A stretch of DNA of 64,000 bases from Gautieria morchelliformis. Taxonomy: Eukaryota > Basidiomycota > Agaricomycetes > Gomphales > Gomphaceae. The DNA is taken from contig WHVA01000385.1 of NCBI GenBank assembly GCA_015179125.1, positions 1-64,000 of the forward strand, in the 5' to 3' direction. A program made the position numbers and the translations under genes. Below, one piece after another: positions 32,691 through 44,879 of the stretch. The notes below the pieces were generated by a model. That model was not told the origin of the DNA, made no database searches, and saw only the letters and a list, made by a program, of their open reading frames with translations. How positions within the stretch are numbered: the first letter of the stretch is position 1; each line of letters begins with the position of its first letter.

Positions 32691-35153
32691 ATGTCCGCTC
32701 ACCTCGATACCTTTCTTCCTCATATTGAATCTGCTTTTTATGCTACCTTCCACGAGACCAGAGGGCCGCAGATTCTGTATCAAGTCCCCGAGGGATTAAT
32801 ATCTCAAGGGAGCGGTACTGGGAACTCGTTGACCAACCTTACGTCGCGAAGCGGCAATAGTTGCCAGCTCCCTGCACGAGGATATGCTGAACCGCCGAAC
32901 CATTCACTGCCTTCCGTCTCCACAACGGCCGTCGCAACGCCGTCGAGCTCTACCACGAGTCTCTCATCGTCTGACGTCACAAAGATATCCGAATCTCCAG
33001 GACGTATGCATCGCCCATCAAATGCAAGTTCAATATCGACGCTAGACATGCCCTCCCCTTCCTCTCCTGCGTCATCCCGGTCTTTGCAACAACATCGTCA
33101 CCTGCAGGCTTACTCTCCCTCAGATTCTCCCCGTAAATCAGTGTCCCCTAGATCTGCTTTTGGTCCAACATCTATGCTGGACTTCTCTGATATATCCCGC
33201 TTTGTAATCCCTACACAGGACATGTGTGGCAGGCTTGTTATTTGCGCGACCCAGAGGCACCGCATCATTGGGTTTCCCGTGTGTTTAGACTCGGAAGCAA
33301 AGTACAAGCGAAACCACTTCATATACAATCTCTGCTTCGTTTTTGAAAGGACTGCTGATTTGAGCTGTTATGAACCCGTGGTGCGCAAAATCGCCCGCGT
33401 GCTCATGGCTTGCGAGGCGAGGTTAAACATTTTAGTGACTAAGAGGGTCCACTGAATATCTCTCTACACCAGGAAGAATCCTCTTTCCTCTCAGGTCCAA
33501 ATACAGCCTCACAGATCCATCCCATCCTCGAACAACTGTATGAAGATCTGAATTCATACCACGAGACATCTATCACGATCGACCAATTCAACTCCATCGA
33601 GTTGAAACTTTTCCCCTTCTACCCCAACCCACCTGTCGTATATGACTGGACCGTTCCGCTGTCCTTGATCAACATAGCAAAACGTATAGAACCTAACTGG
33701 GACCTCACGATGATCAAGGCAAGTATTCGTCCTACATATGAATTCTTCCTACTCACATATTTGCCCTTGTAACGCGCTTGTTGTAGGTATGCGAGCATAT
33801 TGATGGTATTAGCCATGTCAGTCGGATTGCCAATCTGGCCGATTGTGACCTCGAGCTGACTCGTCAAGCCATCTCCCATCTATTGTGAGTATTTATTATA
33901 AAATAAGAAACATACTCATGGCCTATCTTCAGGTATTATCAATGTATCATCGCTGTCGATATTTTCCAATATAGCAATATTTATACGCTGGAGCGGTCGT
34001 TCCAATGGCTTGCGAACGATCCGAGCGTGAAGGACGAGTGCGGTCCTTACGTCACCTTACCCGGTCCGTGTTCCACGTCGTCTATCCGATTTGTTTTTCC
34101 CTGTTGAGTTAAAATTGACTTGGCCAGGCTTTGATATTCCGGACTGGTCCCACTTTCTCTTCTTATATTCGCGACTGAAGCCCGGAAGGACTGTCTTCGA
34201 GTGGGAAGAAGATCATAATGTCCGTGCACAGGGGATCGATGTACGGCGTCTCGTGAGCTTTGGTGTCATTAAGGTACTTGCCACTGTTGCAAGGTGGCTT
34301 CGTCCATCCTAATCATGCTGCTAGGGATTTTTGCGACGAATTCATCGATGGCCAATCCTTATGCCAGCAAAGCCACGTGTATCTCAGGAAAACGACGTTG
34401 TTGATCCCAAGTTGACGATAGGCAGGAAGAGGGGGAAAAGTCTCAGCAACACGGTGCCCCCCAAGTCGAACAAACCGCACTCACCAGATCTGAAACGAGG
34501 TAAGACGAGTGAATAATTTACCTTTTCTAGGCTGTTTAGTTTCATTTGACCTACTATAATCTACTGATCATTCTCTCGTGGATATAGAGCGCTCCCATTC
34601 TCATTCCCAAACCCCTACGTCTACGGACACACGACCAGCACGAAAGTTGACAGAGGCGGAAGAATATGCACGATCTGTCCAGCTTCGCGAGGCGTCATCT
34701 ACAGGAGGCGAAACAGGGCACCGGCGGCCGCGCAGTGTGATCCACCAGGAGGTCACAGACTCGCGGCGCATATCCATGACAGACCCGCCACAGCTCAGAC
34801 ATCAACCCTCGGGCACGCTGTCGCCTGTTGGCACTGGCACACCCCATCTTTATCCCAAAATGCTTCCGGGCGGCGGCTCCGACACACGTAGAACCTCGCA
34901 GTTTCGACCAAATCAGTACCGTACATCACTCTCGCCCGACGCCGGGAGTTATACAAACCAATCACAGCTCCACACTTTGAATTTTCCATCGTACCCTCCG
35001 GAGCTACCAACGTTTTTGGATGGGACGCACCATACCGACGAATTAGCGACGCGTTTTGAAGTCGGTTGGCCTGTGCTTGAGAAGTGGCTCATTGCTCTTG
35101 GAGATGGACAGGGGAATGGTGATTTCGGAAGGGTGGCGATCATGTATAGATAG
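32691..35153 (+). CDS. npr2: Nitrogen permease regulator 2 (GATOR1/SEACIT subunit)
   Basis: Exons 32691-33416, 33473-33718, 33787-33884, 33933-34063, 34128-34273, 34325-34499 and 34588-35153 join in frame. The start (FYATFHETRGPQILYQVPEGLI) is the Npr2 longin-type N-terminus. IPTQDMCGRLV, HRIIGFPV, KYKRNHFIYNLCFVFERTADL and SCYEPVVRKIARVL follow. Later exons carry VYDWTVPLSLI, DGISHVSRIA, the IDVRRLVSFGVIKGFLRRIH winged-helix-like region, and a C-terminal HTDELATRF segment. With Npr3 and Iml1 it forms the GAP complex at the vacuole that restrains TORC1 when nitrogen or amino acids are short. Two introns use GC donors (33417 and 33719); the second, AAG|GCAAGT, is textbook. A low-complexity Ser/Pro insert occupies about residues 50-160. 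No lesion was seen. Confidence 0.92.
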
Positions 35154-35548
35154 ACTTCCAGGAATAACACATGTGGATAAATAGTCATAAGGCACGATTA
35201 ATATATTTGGAACTGTCGTGCAACCTTGACCGAAGTGCATGTGGTCAAGGCCCACATGCACTGCAGTCGGTGCGATTAGCCACGTCCATCTACTATATAC
35301 TATACTATTATTCTTCTGTTAAAACCATTCTCCTCACTCGACTACAGCAAATATTACAAGAAACTGCCCGCGTACGTGTCAGTCACCCGGCCATATCTCG
35401 AATGAAAAAGAACGAAGAAACATAAGATAATGGAATGCTGGTGCTACAATAATTAATACAAGCAGATCTAGGTGGTCTATGCAGACGTAACTGTCTATGT
35501 GTATAAATATGCCGTAGACGGTTCTGGTTTAACTTCGTGTCCATGACC

Positions 35549-37615
35549 CTAAGTCTGCGCACTGGGCTGAAACCCGAGATCATACATAACGCGCTCAAAG
35601 TCTTTCAGTCGGTCGTCATCTGACCACTGCACAATCTACCGGGCATGCATTAGCATGAAGAGAAAATAAGTGATGTTACAGCACTAACTTGCAATGGGGA
35701 TTCGTCCCAATTTATCCCTAACCGGTTAGGTTCTGAGACCAGTTTTTCTTCGTTCCCATTCTTCACAATTTGTTTCGACCGTGGGGCTGACGGTGTGGCA
35801 GGATCTTCCCATTTCATGTCGATGCAGAACGCGGTGTTGCCTCCCCCATGGAAGAATGGTCTTATCCCGCGCTCCAACGCCGCGCGCCTGCGCACCTCGT
35901 CCGAGCCTGGATAGATAGTCCACCCGTCATCGTCAGCGTTTGCCAGCATATCGGCATCGACATCGTCACCGCCGCGCACAACAGGATCCGGATACGGTAC
36001 GTGTTTTCTATGCGACTCGGACGTGTTCCATAGGAGGCGGGTGTTAGAAGGGAAGGCGGTGATTTGTTTCGTACGACCCCAGGTGAAACCTAAGAAGACA
36101 CCTGATGGAATCTGCTTCAAGAGGTTGTAGTGTATGAACATGGGCCGGCCGGCATGGTCGTACTGCTGCATCGTGTGGGCGCAAAAGTCACCTGACATCG
36201 TGCCTCGAGGAAGTCCACCGCCGCCCACGTATCGACCAGGGAGTGCCCACCGTTTTCGAAGGGCAAGCATCGCGAATCTGGGGTTTAGGTTTGAACGTAC
36301 AGGCAGGGATGCGGGTATGCACGAACATACCGAAAAACGTCCTTGTCGCCATCGCTGAAGTAGAACCAGTACTGCCAGTCCGTCAGCATGTACAGCGAGA
36401 GCAGCATCGCGTCTAGGTGCCGCCTCTTATCGATGACGATCTGACCAGCTTCTTGCTCCCACTCGTCACGGCACTGCACACCGATGATCTGCCAGATGGG
36501 ATTACTGCCCGAGGTTTTCCAGTAGTCGGGCGCGAAGAAGACACCGAGACGTTTGTAATTCGGTGCATCGAATAGGACCTCGGGGTTTGTAGCTGGAAGG
36601 TTGTCAGAGTCAAAGTAAATGACCTCGGCCCACTCGGATTCAACGATACTTTGGGCTTTAAGCTGATAATTTTTCTCCCGTGTGGGATCGCGGTCGCGAC
36701 CCGTGGCCTCCACGAGCTTTGCATTAAGCTGCCGCAGCTCCGCAACTTGTGGGGAGTTGGGGTCAGGACGTTCGGACGGGAAGTGGAAGATGGCCGCGGG
36801 AAGGTTAGAGTTGAGGTGCCTGCGAATAAGCCGTAGGGCGACCACCACGCGAGCCAGAGTGTCCTGAGAACATAGATATGAGCGAGGAGTACTTCAAGAG
36901 TGGGAGAACAAACCGCGTTTCCAGCTGTGAACACGATACCGCGACCTTCACCGATGAGGCCGCGTCCGCCCTTTGAAACATGAACGGAGTCGAAGACGCC
37001 CTCCGCCTTCTTTTTCTCTAGAAATCGTGCCATACGCTCTCGGTGCTGGATAATAGCCGTGGAGTTGAGAGCAGCCCAGATGAGCGAGCTCTTGGCGAGC
37101 AGGTCCTTATTGTGATTGGGTACCACGTTCGAGCATGTCTGGAAAGCGGCTGTTAAAAGTGCGCAGAGTAGTCATAAGAATGGCTCGCACCTGGAGATTC
37201 CAGTTGACAAAGTCGGCAGGTTCCCAATTTATTCCTGGCGCATTCCGGAAAGCGTCTAAGCGTTCTTCGAGGGTTGCGGTGAGCGGAAGTGGGTGTAAAT
37301 GTGTCGGTGGTACGCTGGAGGGGCCGCGTATCGAACTGGCTGAAGGCGCACTCGATGAGCAATATCGTTGAAGCGGCGACTGCGACTGCATTGAGGTCAA
37401 ACAACCAGTATTGTGCTTCTGATAGTAGAACTCACCCGCAAAAGGAAAGTAGAGACGACCAGCGTGGAGAACACTGCAGTTGAAAAGAAGACCAGAAAGC
37501 GCCTCGTTGCCGTCCCCCCACCGAGAAGTTTTAAATGAGACAAGGTGTGTTGTCGGAGATGCGCTACTTTGGAGGACCCCTTGAAGAGCGGCAAATGGGG
37601 TGATCCAGGACCCAT
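35549..37615 (-). CDS. GT71 alpha-mannosyltransferase (MNN1/MNN2-like)
   Basis: Six exons join cleanly: 37615-37436, 37385-37191, 37138-36914, 36863-36331, 36277-35689 and 35635-35549, giving 602 residues. An N-terminal cytoplasmic tail and one signal-anchor helix (RRFLVFFSTAVFSTLVVSTFLL) define a type II Golgi protein. The catalytic domain has GRGIVFTAGN, then VIYFDSDNLPATNPEVLFD with the DxD metal-binding motif, FFAPDYWKTSGSNPIWQI, a conserved QxxIDK region, and HTMQQYDHAGRPMFIHYNLLK. This matches fungal family-71 mannosyltransferases that extend N-glycan or O-glycan mannose chains using GDP-mannose. No lesion was seen. It is convergent with npr2, with about 395 bp between the stops. Confidence 0.88.
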
Positions 37616-38170
37616 AGCAAATGTCAGATACAGTCACTGTAAGTAGCAGAGCGCAAGAAAGAAATGGCGTCTAATGGCGGCGGTGTATCCGCAGTCAACA
37701 AGCCGATCTATTGGAAACCATCATCATGCTGAGGGTAAATATCACCTTGCGTGACGTAGTTAGTTCCAAAAATAAGCACGCCACATTCTGTCAAGGTCCA
37801 CGAGAGAGGTCATCTGGGAACTCGTACTCGCATTCAGCTGAAGACAGGCAGGACTCAATCACCTCCAGAACATTTCTTACCGTTCCATCTCCACTGGCAG
37901 TGCAAAGGCAACAACGAGAAGATCTTGCTGAGTCAGTTTTGGTGCTGAAAGACTTGATGGTACCTATACCAGTAGCTACGCTGTGCGTATAGTTGGGTCC
38001 TTCACGCATGCTCTCAACTTCTTATATATTATTGTCCAGGACCTTGAGAATTGTTCGCACAGCCCTCGCACACCACCGGGACCCCAGAGAATTCCACCGT
38101 GCGACTTGGGATAATCTCCACAGCTCTCTCAGCACGCCATGCAGACAGGGCCGTCCGCCGTAAGCTGCTC
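37616..38170. other. Intergenic, no supported gene
   Basis: It lies upstream of the GT71 start, so it should hold that promoter. The frames seen (37711-37989 plus) lack coding character I can defend. Confidence 0.45.
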
Positions 38171-38175
38171 TTAAT

Positions 38176-39360
38176 TTGGAGAAACTTGCCATTGAGCTGC
38201 TTCACCACGGCCATCGAATGCTTTCTCGTCGCTCATCGGCGGCGGCCTTGTCAAAGTCAACGGTGTCCAGGTTCCATTGTCGCTATCCAAAGGCAACCTC
38301 AAAGCCTGCAGAAGAACTTATAGTCCCAGCAGATAATCTTATAGTCTCTGCTCTACAACCTGTTCGTCCACCCTCCAAACCGTCCCGCCTCCAGGCAACC
38401 TCTGTCTCCATGTTTCATTAGAACCGGAACGACTCGGCTGTGGCAGAGTGGGTTCGGTGTACCCGCTTAGGATCGATGGCACCAATCAGTACGCTCTTCC
38501 ATCCCTTGTAATAAAAGTCGCTGCTCGTCGCCGTTCTGACGACCTGGCTCGTGAGGCCTGGTTTTACGAAGAGATGGAGGATATTCGGGGAGTAGCCATC
38601 GCACGCTGCTATGGTTCCTTCACTTGCGGAGATTGATCCGAATAGCGAGGTTTTGGATTGGGCAGAGTCTGATGCGGATTACGATGAGGAAGAGGTAGAT
38701 GTTCGGGACGAGGACAACCAAAGTGAGGATGACGACGACCGGACGATCCATGGAGCCCCTATGCATTGACAGATGGCTCTCCTGATGATCTGGTGATGAC
38801 AGAAGCCACCTCAGGCTGGGGACTTTTTTACAAGCGCATGGAGTAAAGCGAGAAGAGGGAGAAGTTAAGACAAGAACGCCGAGATCAACGAGACCGAATC
38901 ATCAAATCAACTCGTGCCGATCCTGACTCAGTGCGCAACGGCAACGAGAAGACCTTTCTGTCATTTTTGGTGCAAGAAAGACTCAGGGACCTGATACACA
39001 TAGGTGTTCCGTTGGAAGCAGTCATGCTCGTCTAGCCAGCTCTAACTATGCATCCTTCATGCTTCTGAACTTCCTTTGTTATGCAGCCCGGATGTTCATG
39101 AAATATACAGCGACATGGGTCGATTCGGTATCGAACTCGTGGACATCCGATCGAGCAATATCGTGGCGGCACCTGCGACAGACCAGAGTATTGTCTGCCC
39201 ACATCACGGACACAAACATCAGTGGTGCGTGGTTGACTTCGATCGTTTGAGAAAGTCAAACTTTCCGCATTCTCATATCGAAATGGCTTCAACGGGCTCA
39301 TGGCTTGACACCATACTGAACGGATTGGCAAAAGGATACGTCGTCAAGCCTTGGGACTAG
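38176..39360 (+). pseudogene. Protein-kinase-like gene, disrupted
   Basis: Reads YALPSLVIKVAARRRSDDLAREAWFYEEMEDIRGVAIARCYGSF (nucleotide-lobe-like, conserved Lys and Glu), then, after a frame change, IDPNSEVLDWAESDADYDEEEVD, an acidic stretch, and after another change WSPYALTDGSPDDLVMTEATSGWGLFYKRME followed by a TAA. It resumes with RRDQRDRIIKSTRADPDSV...LRDLIHIGVPLE, and a last segment (39076-39357) contains GIELVDIRSSNIV and WCVVDFDRLRK, the catalytic-loop and metal-loop positions. The layout follows basidiomycete kinase-like proteins, but the two frame changes (about 38625 and 38750) and the in-frame stop at about 38847 argue for a pseudogene. Confidence 0.65.
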
Positions 39361-40259
39361 ATGCCTTCTTCTTGGTCTCTCAACGCGAAACGGGGAAGGT
39401 TTTTCTTCATTTTCACGGGAACTGAATCACTTTGTGAGTACTCTTCGTGGACAGACGCCGCCTTTATGATGTCACAAGAGTCATGTGCCGCCTACCTCGT
39501 GATGTTACAGTATCACGACCTTTGTCCTTAAGCTACTGGCCCTTTCGATCTATGACAAATTCTTCGCGAGTAGATTAATTAACCATCGTGGACTTGTGAG
39601 CGACATCTGTCATGATATCTATATAACGCACATCGCCATAGCAGACTGTGATGCTTCCTGTCAACTCATACTTATTCTCTATTCAAAGCCGCAGTAGAAA
39701 TGTTCCCAACTTTTCTTGGCATCGGTGGCCAAATTTCATGAAATTCTAATCAAGATGTAGTAGACAGCTCAGATACTTATCGACATCTCCGGCCTGCGTC
39801 TCGGCTGGCTAAGTTACGTACCCTTGATAACTAAGGTCTCTTTAGCAGGCTTCAACTTCAGACCCGACCCGTCCACATGTTCCTCTCCGAACATGAGCTT
39901 CCTTTTGATTGATTTACCTCGGCATGTTCCCTTGAACGCCAGGTGGAACTTCTATATGATCCACGGCATGCTAGATACGGGGTTTCCCTTCCTGGTTCCA
40001 TCACGCCATAAACCAGACTGGGTCCTGTGCGGATTCCTGCCACAGTGCCAAGGTCTGGCACTGTGTTTGGCTGGCTTTAGCTTCTGTGGCCTCATCCACA
40101 TGCGCCTCTTCAGATCGTTGGCGAATGAGGAGTATCTATCGCATCATGAGGCCAGAGAAGAGAAGAGAATTACCTTATGCATGACTGCTCGCTGTTTTAA
40201 ATTAACAGTCACGAGCTATAAGAAATGCTTGAATACTTCGAATTGCCCAGGTGCCCTTG
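39361..40259. other. No assignable gene
   Basis: One long plus frame (39824-40282, 152 codons) lacks any family signature and has poor coding character. It overlaps the start of the next gene. Nothing can be named. Confidence 0.4.
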
Positions 40260-41965
40260 ATGTCCAGTCTCGCAGAGCTTGAAGCGTTGGGTCTGGCCAT
40301 TTTTGAAAATCGGGTGACTGCGGTGGGTATTCGCTGAGTGCTGAAGCTTTTTGTACTGACCAAAATCCTCTAGAGCTTTGACCGTACGTCGAGCGTAGTA
40401 CCGTCCCAGCGTCCCCTTAACGAATCCTTATTTCAAGTTGCTAGCATTGTCATTCTGGTGAGCATGAGGCCGCCAATGCGCATGTCGTCCAAATAAGACT
40501 GTGCGAACCAGATTTATGACTACCTCCTGACTATCAAATTGGAGGTAGAACTTATCTGGGGAATACCATGGAATGTCGGGAAGTTCCTCTACCTGTTAAC
40601 CCGCTATAGTGTGTTTGTCGACTCGTTGATGTTGGCGTATTGTGCGCGTCTGCAATTGGCCTAATCGCTTTAGACTGACATATTGTCCAAGTCCATTTCG
40701 CCAGCGGGCAATATGTGTCGGCAAGGACGGTGAATAGATTCGAATGACCTTTTTTTTTCGCAGCGAGTGCTGAACTCTCGATCTTACAGTGCTCCCTCGT
40801 GTATCAAATTTCAGGCTGTAAGTCTCTGAGATCGAGTGCGAAATTAACTTTAAGACAGTCTTTGCAGGGTTTATATTCTGGGGTGGATGTCTGGCAGAAA
40901 GTAGGAATTGGCCGGCTTTTATTAGCCGGGTGCTAATATCCTTCGTTTAGTTGTTCTAATATTCAGGACATGGGCCATCTGGGGCCGGTCACGCAAAGTT
41001 GCCTTCGGACTTCCTATCCTAATGGTTATTGTTGTGGTTCCACTCGGATACCTGACCAGAATTGGACTTACTTCCCTCTCATGTTTGTCCTGGTTTGTTT
41101 CTCTCAAAGATTGTGTCCCAGCTCATAGTGTCATAGTCGCAGGTGTTACGAGACTCCCAATACCAAACCGCCAAAGCTGCTTTATTACCAGGAACGGCAG
41201 TGTCACCATTTTGTGGGATTATGTTATCATAGTGAGCTTCGAGACTGGTGAGCGATAAGCCTGGCATGCGCTGCAGCTTGCTAACATCATAACTTCCGGT
41301 CGCATTATAGTTATCCTAGTTCTCACTCTCATTCAAGGTGTCCGACATTGTAGGTAGTTCATGGCGGTTCCCAACAGTTGAACCCTGAGCCACGTTTCAG
41401 ATCGGCATACTACGTCAAGTTTAGTCTCAACACTGTATGCGGATGGTATTCTATATCCTCTACTCCAGCGTTCACGGAGTTGACAGTGGCCAGGTATACT
41501 GTATTATGTTTATCTTCTCATGCTGTCGGTTGCGAATGTTGTGTTTCTTGCGTCTGTCGAGGTTAGAGGCATATCATCTACTCTCTATGGGTCTCACCAA
41601 GCCCTCTTGCGTTTAAGAAAAAAACCGGGGCGACATTAATTCTGTCAGTTGGTCCCTGCGGAAGTGCCCAAGTTAATTGATCACTGACCACCTCTATCTG
41701 GTGTAGAATGCAACGGGTTTTTCACGCCATATTACCCGGGCGTATACTACTTCATCTCAGGATGGCAGCAGTACGGGACGAGCAAGCCGTATCTGCACCG
41801 CAACTGACCACCATGTTCCGGCACTCACGACATGCCGAATGTTCTACCGACATGATAGGACATGGAACATGGCTTACAGATCCAGAGGCTGGTCCTAGAC
41901 CTGCGGCGACGATCAACGATGGCAGCCAGACTGCCAGAGGACACGCTAACGATGGCGCGGCATGA
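40260..41965 (+). CDS. DUF6533-type seven-helix membrane protein
   Basis: Exon 1 starts at 40260 (MSSLAELEALGLAIFENRVTA). After introns, ...VASIVIL joins IYDYLLTIKLEVELIWGIPWNVGKFLYLLTRY (about 40531-40640), the DUF6533 signature. Later pieces are FAGFIFWGGCLAE (about 40866), RTWAIWGRSRKVAFGLPILMVIVVVPLGYL (about 40966-41057), VTILWDYVIIVSFET and ILVLTLIQGVRHC (about 41205-41350), DGIFYILYSSVHGVDSG, and the terminal exon MQRVFHAILPGRILLHLRMAAV from 41708 to the stop at 41965. Members are integral membrane proteins abundant in Agaricomycetes, of unknown role. Exact exon joins in the middle were not all resolved and a small lesion could be hidden there. Confidence 0.7.
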
Positions 41966-42229
41966 TCTGCACGATGGCCTCCGGGGTTATTATTTCTAGG
42001 TGGAAAATGTGTGCACGTGTATGTATATACCCCTCGGCAGGAATAGTTACTGCAAGTACTGGACATAATGGGGTTACTTGACTTTCTTCAGCCGCCCGAT
42101 CCTGGATCTGCAAAATGAGCATGGCTATCACGTTCGTCTGGCGCAACAACACCCGAATCCCAGACGGTACGGGGCTTCCTCACGCACTAGCGCATAAGTT
42201 GCGCGCACAGGCCACGCCTTTCCCCCACC

Positions 42230-42601
42230 ATGGTTTTTCGTGCACTCGCAGTTCTCGTCGCTCTACCGGCCCTGGTGCTCATGTCGCCGTGGGTCGCGAA
42301 GGGCGCGATTGAGCACGATGGCCAGAATGGCGCGGCGTGTACGTGGGTCTGTGCTCGCGTTCCTCGCGAAGCTGTGAGACCTCGACTTCTTGACGCCGCG
42401 CGTCGAGTTGTCCGCGACGGTCAAGCACCTCATTTTGGACGCGACGAGGGACACGCCGCAGACGCTTCCTGTGCCGGTGAACTGCTGAGGCGGGTGGGTT
42501 ATCTTCGATTTCTATGGTTGGATTGGAACGGGGAAAAGCAGCTTCAAGATGGCCGCCTCCAAGTCGTTTTGTGTACTACGAACTACGATCCAAATACATG
42601 A
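42230..42601 (+). CDS. Possible small secreted protein, doubtful
   Basis: Begins with a plausible signal peptide (MVFRALAVLVALPALVLMSPWVAKGA), followed by 97 residues without a recognisable domain. The region is GC-rich and the opposite strand is also open over part of it (42263-42454), so the frame may be chance. Confidence 0.25.
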   Translation: MVFRALAVLVALPALVLMSPWVAKGAIEHDGQNGAACTWVCARVPREAVRPRLLDAARRVVRDGQAPHFGRDEGHAADASCAGELLRRVGYLRFLWLDWNGEKQLQDGRLQVVLCTTNYDPNT

Positions 42602-42950
42602 CGTGGATGTACGAAGCATTCCCTCGGATTGCGCATCCTAGCTCCTCCGCTCCTTCAAGGGCAAGTCAATACGCCTGTTTAATCCACCTATTTTGATGGT
42701 AGAAACGTCTTCCCAGCAGCGCACGAGATCACGGGAAAAGCACGGCCACCAAATTACATAAGCTGCCCAGGCACACAGGTTGCGCAAGAGATGCTGGTGG
42801 GGCCGATCGGACGTGCGCGCTGAGTGCAAAGAGCCTCCCACATGGGCATGGTTTGCCCAATGCGGTTGCAGAAGTTCGATCGTATTACATAATCGGTAGC
42901 GGCGCATTGGCGCCAGTCCCCGACTCGACTCCTGGTGGGGCTGAGTATAA

Positions 42951-43060
42951 ACAATCGGTTACATTTAAAAATCATGAACAATCGGTTACATTTCGGATTC
43001 TTAAACAAAGGGTTACATTTATGATTCTTAAACAATTGGTTACATTTAACGATTACATTT
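42951..43060. repeat. 27-bp tandem repeat, four copies
   Basis: Four consecutive units of about 27 bp each begin ACAATCGGTTACATTT (third copy ACAAAGGGTTACATTT, fourth ACAATTGGTTACATTT) and end in TTCTTAA or TCATGA variants. The units are directly adjacent, with no spacers. Confidence 0.9.
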
Positions 43061-43206
43061 ATACCGATACTTGTCATGTGCAGTACGCCTGGGTCATTGT
43101 CACCCATCGGTCCGGAGTTGAATCCGGTGAAGCACACGACAAAGGTAGGTTGTTGCTGGCGGTAATTGAGAAAGGGCCTGGAACAGTAAATCGTTGCTGA
43201 CACGCA

Positions 43207-43525
43207 TTAACTCGACTCAGGGACACGCAGCGCCCTTTTTGGCGGAGGGGCCGTTTTGTCGTTTGAATCGGTCGGAGGACGCTTGTGTTTAGCGGCGGTT
43301 TTGCCTCCTCGAGGAGCTGGGGTGGGTGTCAGGGGGGTAAGGGATGACTCGATAGATTCAGGCGGTGCACGTGAACTAGTCGATTTCGTCGGAGTAGCCG
43401 GTGAAGCGGATGTCATCGTCTTCATACCGTCTTGTATCGTCGGCAGGACTTGCATATGCTTGAGAATGAGCTGGTAAGCCCTGGATCCGTTCGGATTCTT
43501 GTCATCAGGTTTGATGTGCCACCTT
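43207..43525 (-). CDS. Hypothetical protein, terminal exon
   Basis: The minus frame reads WHIKPDDKNPNGSRAYQLILKHMQ followed by a Ser/Thr/Pro-rich tail with basic patches (KTAAKHKRPP, PPPKRALRV) resembling nuclear-localisation signals. It stops at 43207. The 5' edge sits at an acceptor-like AACGAAG|G near 43525. Upstream exons were not found, so it may be a remnant. Confidence 0.4.
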
Positions 43526-44799
43526 CGTTACAGCGAGTGTCAGCACGTCGACGGCATAGCCCTTTTGGACACGTACATGCGAAGCGTAGTTAGTAGCAGA
43601 TGGGGAAATGTGAGAGGACGATACGTAGTTAGCGCAACGTTGCTGAAGAGAGGTAAGAGACGAACATTCAAAAAAGTGACAGTCCTCACGAAAACACGAT
43701 ACAATGCAATGAACAATATTTATCTTTGCACGACAATCATTAGAAGACAAGGAAAGTTCGAGACGTGAAGACAACGACATCAAATCTAAACAGGTATGAC
43801 GCAACAGATGGGTTGTGAGGATTTCATAAGGAGGACTGCACCAATAGGGTAATACAGGAGATGCAACGACGGGAGGACATTGAGACGAGGGAAGGGAGGA
43901 ATCAGAGAGTAACAGGGACATGGAGATGGATAGCAGTCACTGAGGACGTGTAAGATCGACACAGCACGACACAAAATCAAGGTAGAACCGAAGACGTCAG
44001 TTACAGCACACAAGGTACAGAGGACAGAGAAAACACACCCTAGACACACGTGGGACAAGTCAGGAAAGACGAGGTGCACAGGAGTACACGAAGGCACGTT
44101 TAAACGCGAACAGGTATAAAAGAATAACCACTTCTTTTATACCTGTTCTGCGGGAAGGCGAAAACGGCATGATGACGCCGAGATAATGAGGGCAAGGGCA
44201 CAACGGTACCATACGATCGGGGAGACCAACTATTAATAAGAACCTGGTGACCAAGGATTATGCAGGGACAAGAAAATACGGGAAAATGGATTATGAACAA
44301 GCGGGAGATTATGATGGGGGAATACAAAAAGGCTGACATGTGCCAAATGTTAGGAGTATCATGACCGCAACAGGTAACAGATCACGCAGGGAAAAATAAA
44401 AAAGGACAAACTTGATCATAAAACATGAACATTACAGGTACAGCAGGAATCCTTTACAGGTTGTGTCGACAGAACCCTCCCCTCCTTTCAGTCGGAGTCG
44501 GGGATTTGGAGCGCCGACGAGCACTGATTGCCGCTTGCTAAGGTATGGGCACTGCCAGTGACAGCTGTAGCCTACAGCGCACAGGCGTGTGGCACTGCAG
44601 CGTAGTGGCACCGCGAGCGCTGCGCCTACGAGCTTTACGGTAACTACTAGGGACAAAGCACAGATCAAGCAGCATGCATGACAGACATTGACAGTTGATG
44701 CAAATCACTCGCTTCCTCTAATATACACGATGATCTTCTGATGGTGACACCAACCAAATGACGAGTTAACGCATGTTAAAATGCCACTTTATGCAAAGA
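43526..44799. other. No assignable gene
   Basis: Long overlapping minus-strand frames (43505-44339) are Ser/Leu/Cys-rich with no domain signature. The perfect hairpin at 44108-44148 lies here. Confidence 0.4.
44108..44148. repeat. Perfect 17-bp inverted repeat, 7-nt loop
   Basis: GAACAGGTATAAAAGAA, loop TAACCAC, then its exact reverse complement. A perfect stem in otherwise unremarkable intergenic sequence. Confidence 0.95.
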
Positions 44800-44879
44800 T
44801 TAGAAACGCCGCAATGAACCGTTGGGCATAACCACCACCACAGCATGTCCGAGTCTGGGATAGGTAACTGTCATGAAAA

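Noticed and set aside
39824..40282. 152-codon plus-strand protein
   Set aside because: No recognisable family, biased composition, and overlap with the better supported start of the DUF6533 gene.
42951..43060. CRISPR-like array
   Set aside because: Units are contiguous without unique spacers, and the genome is eukaryotic.
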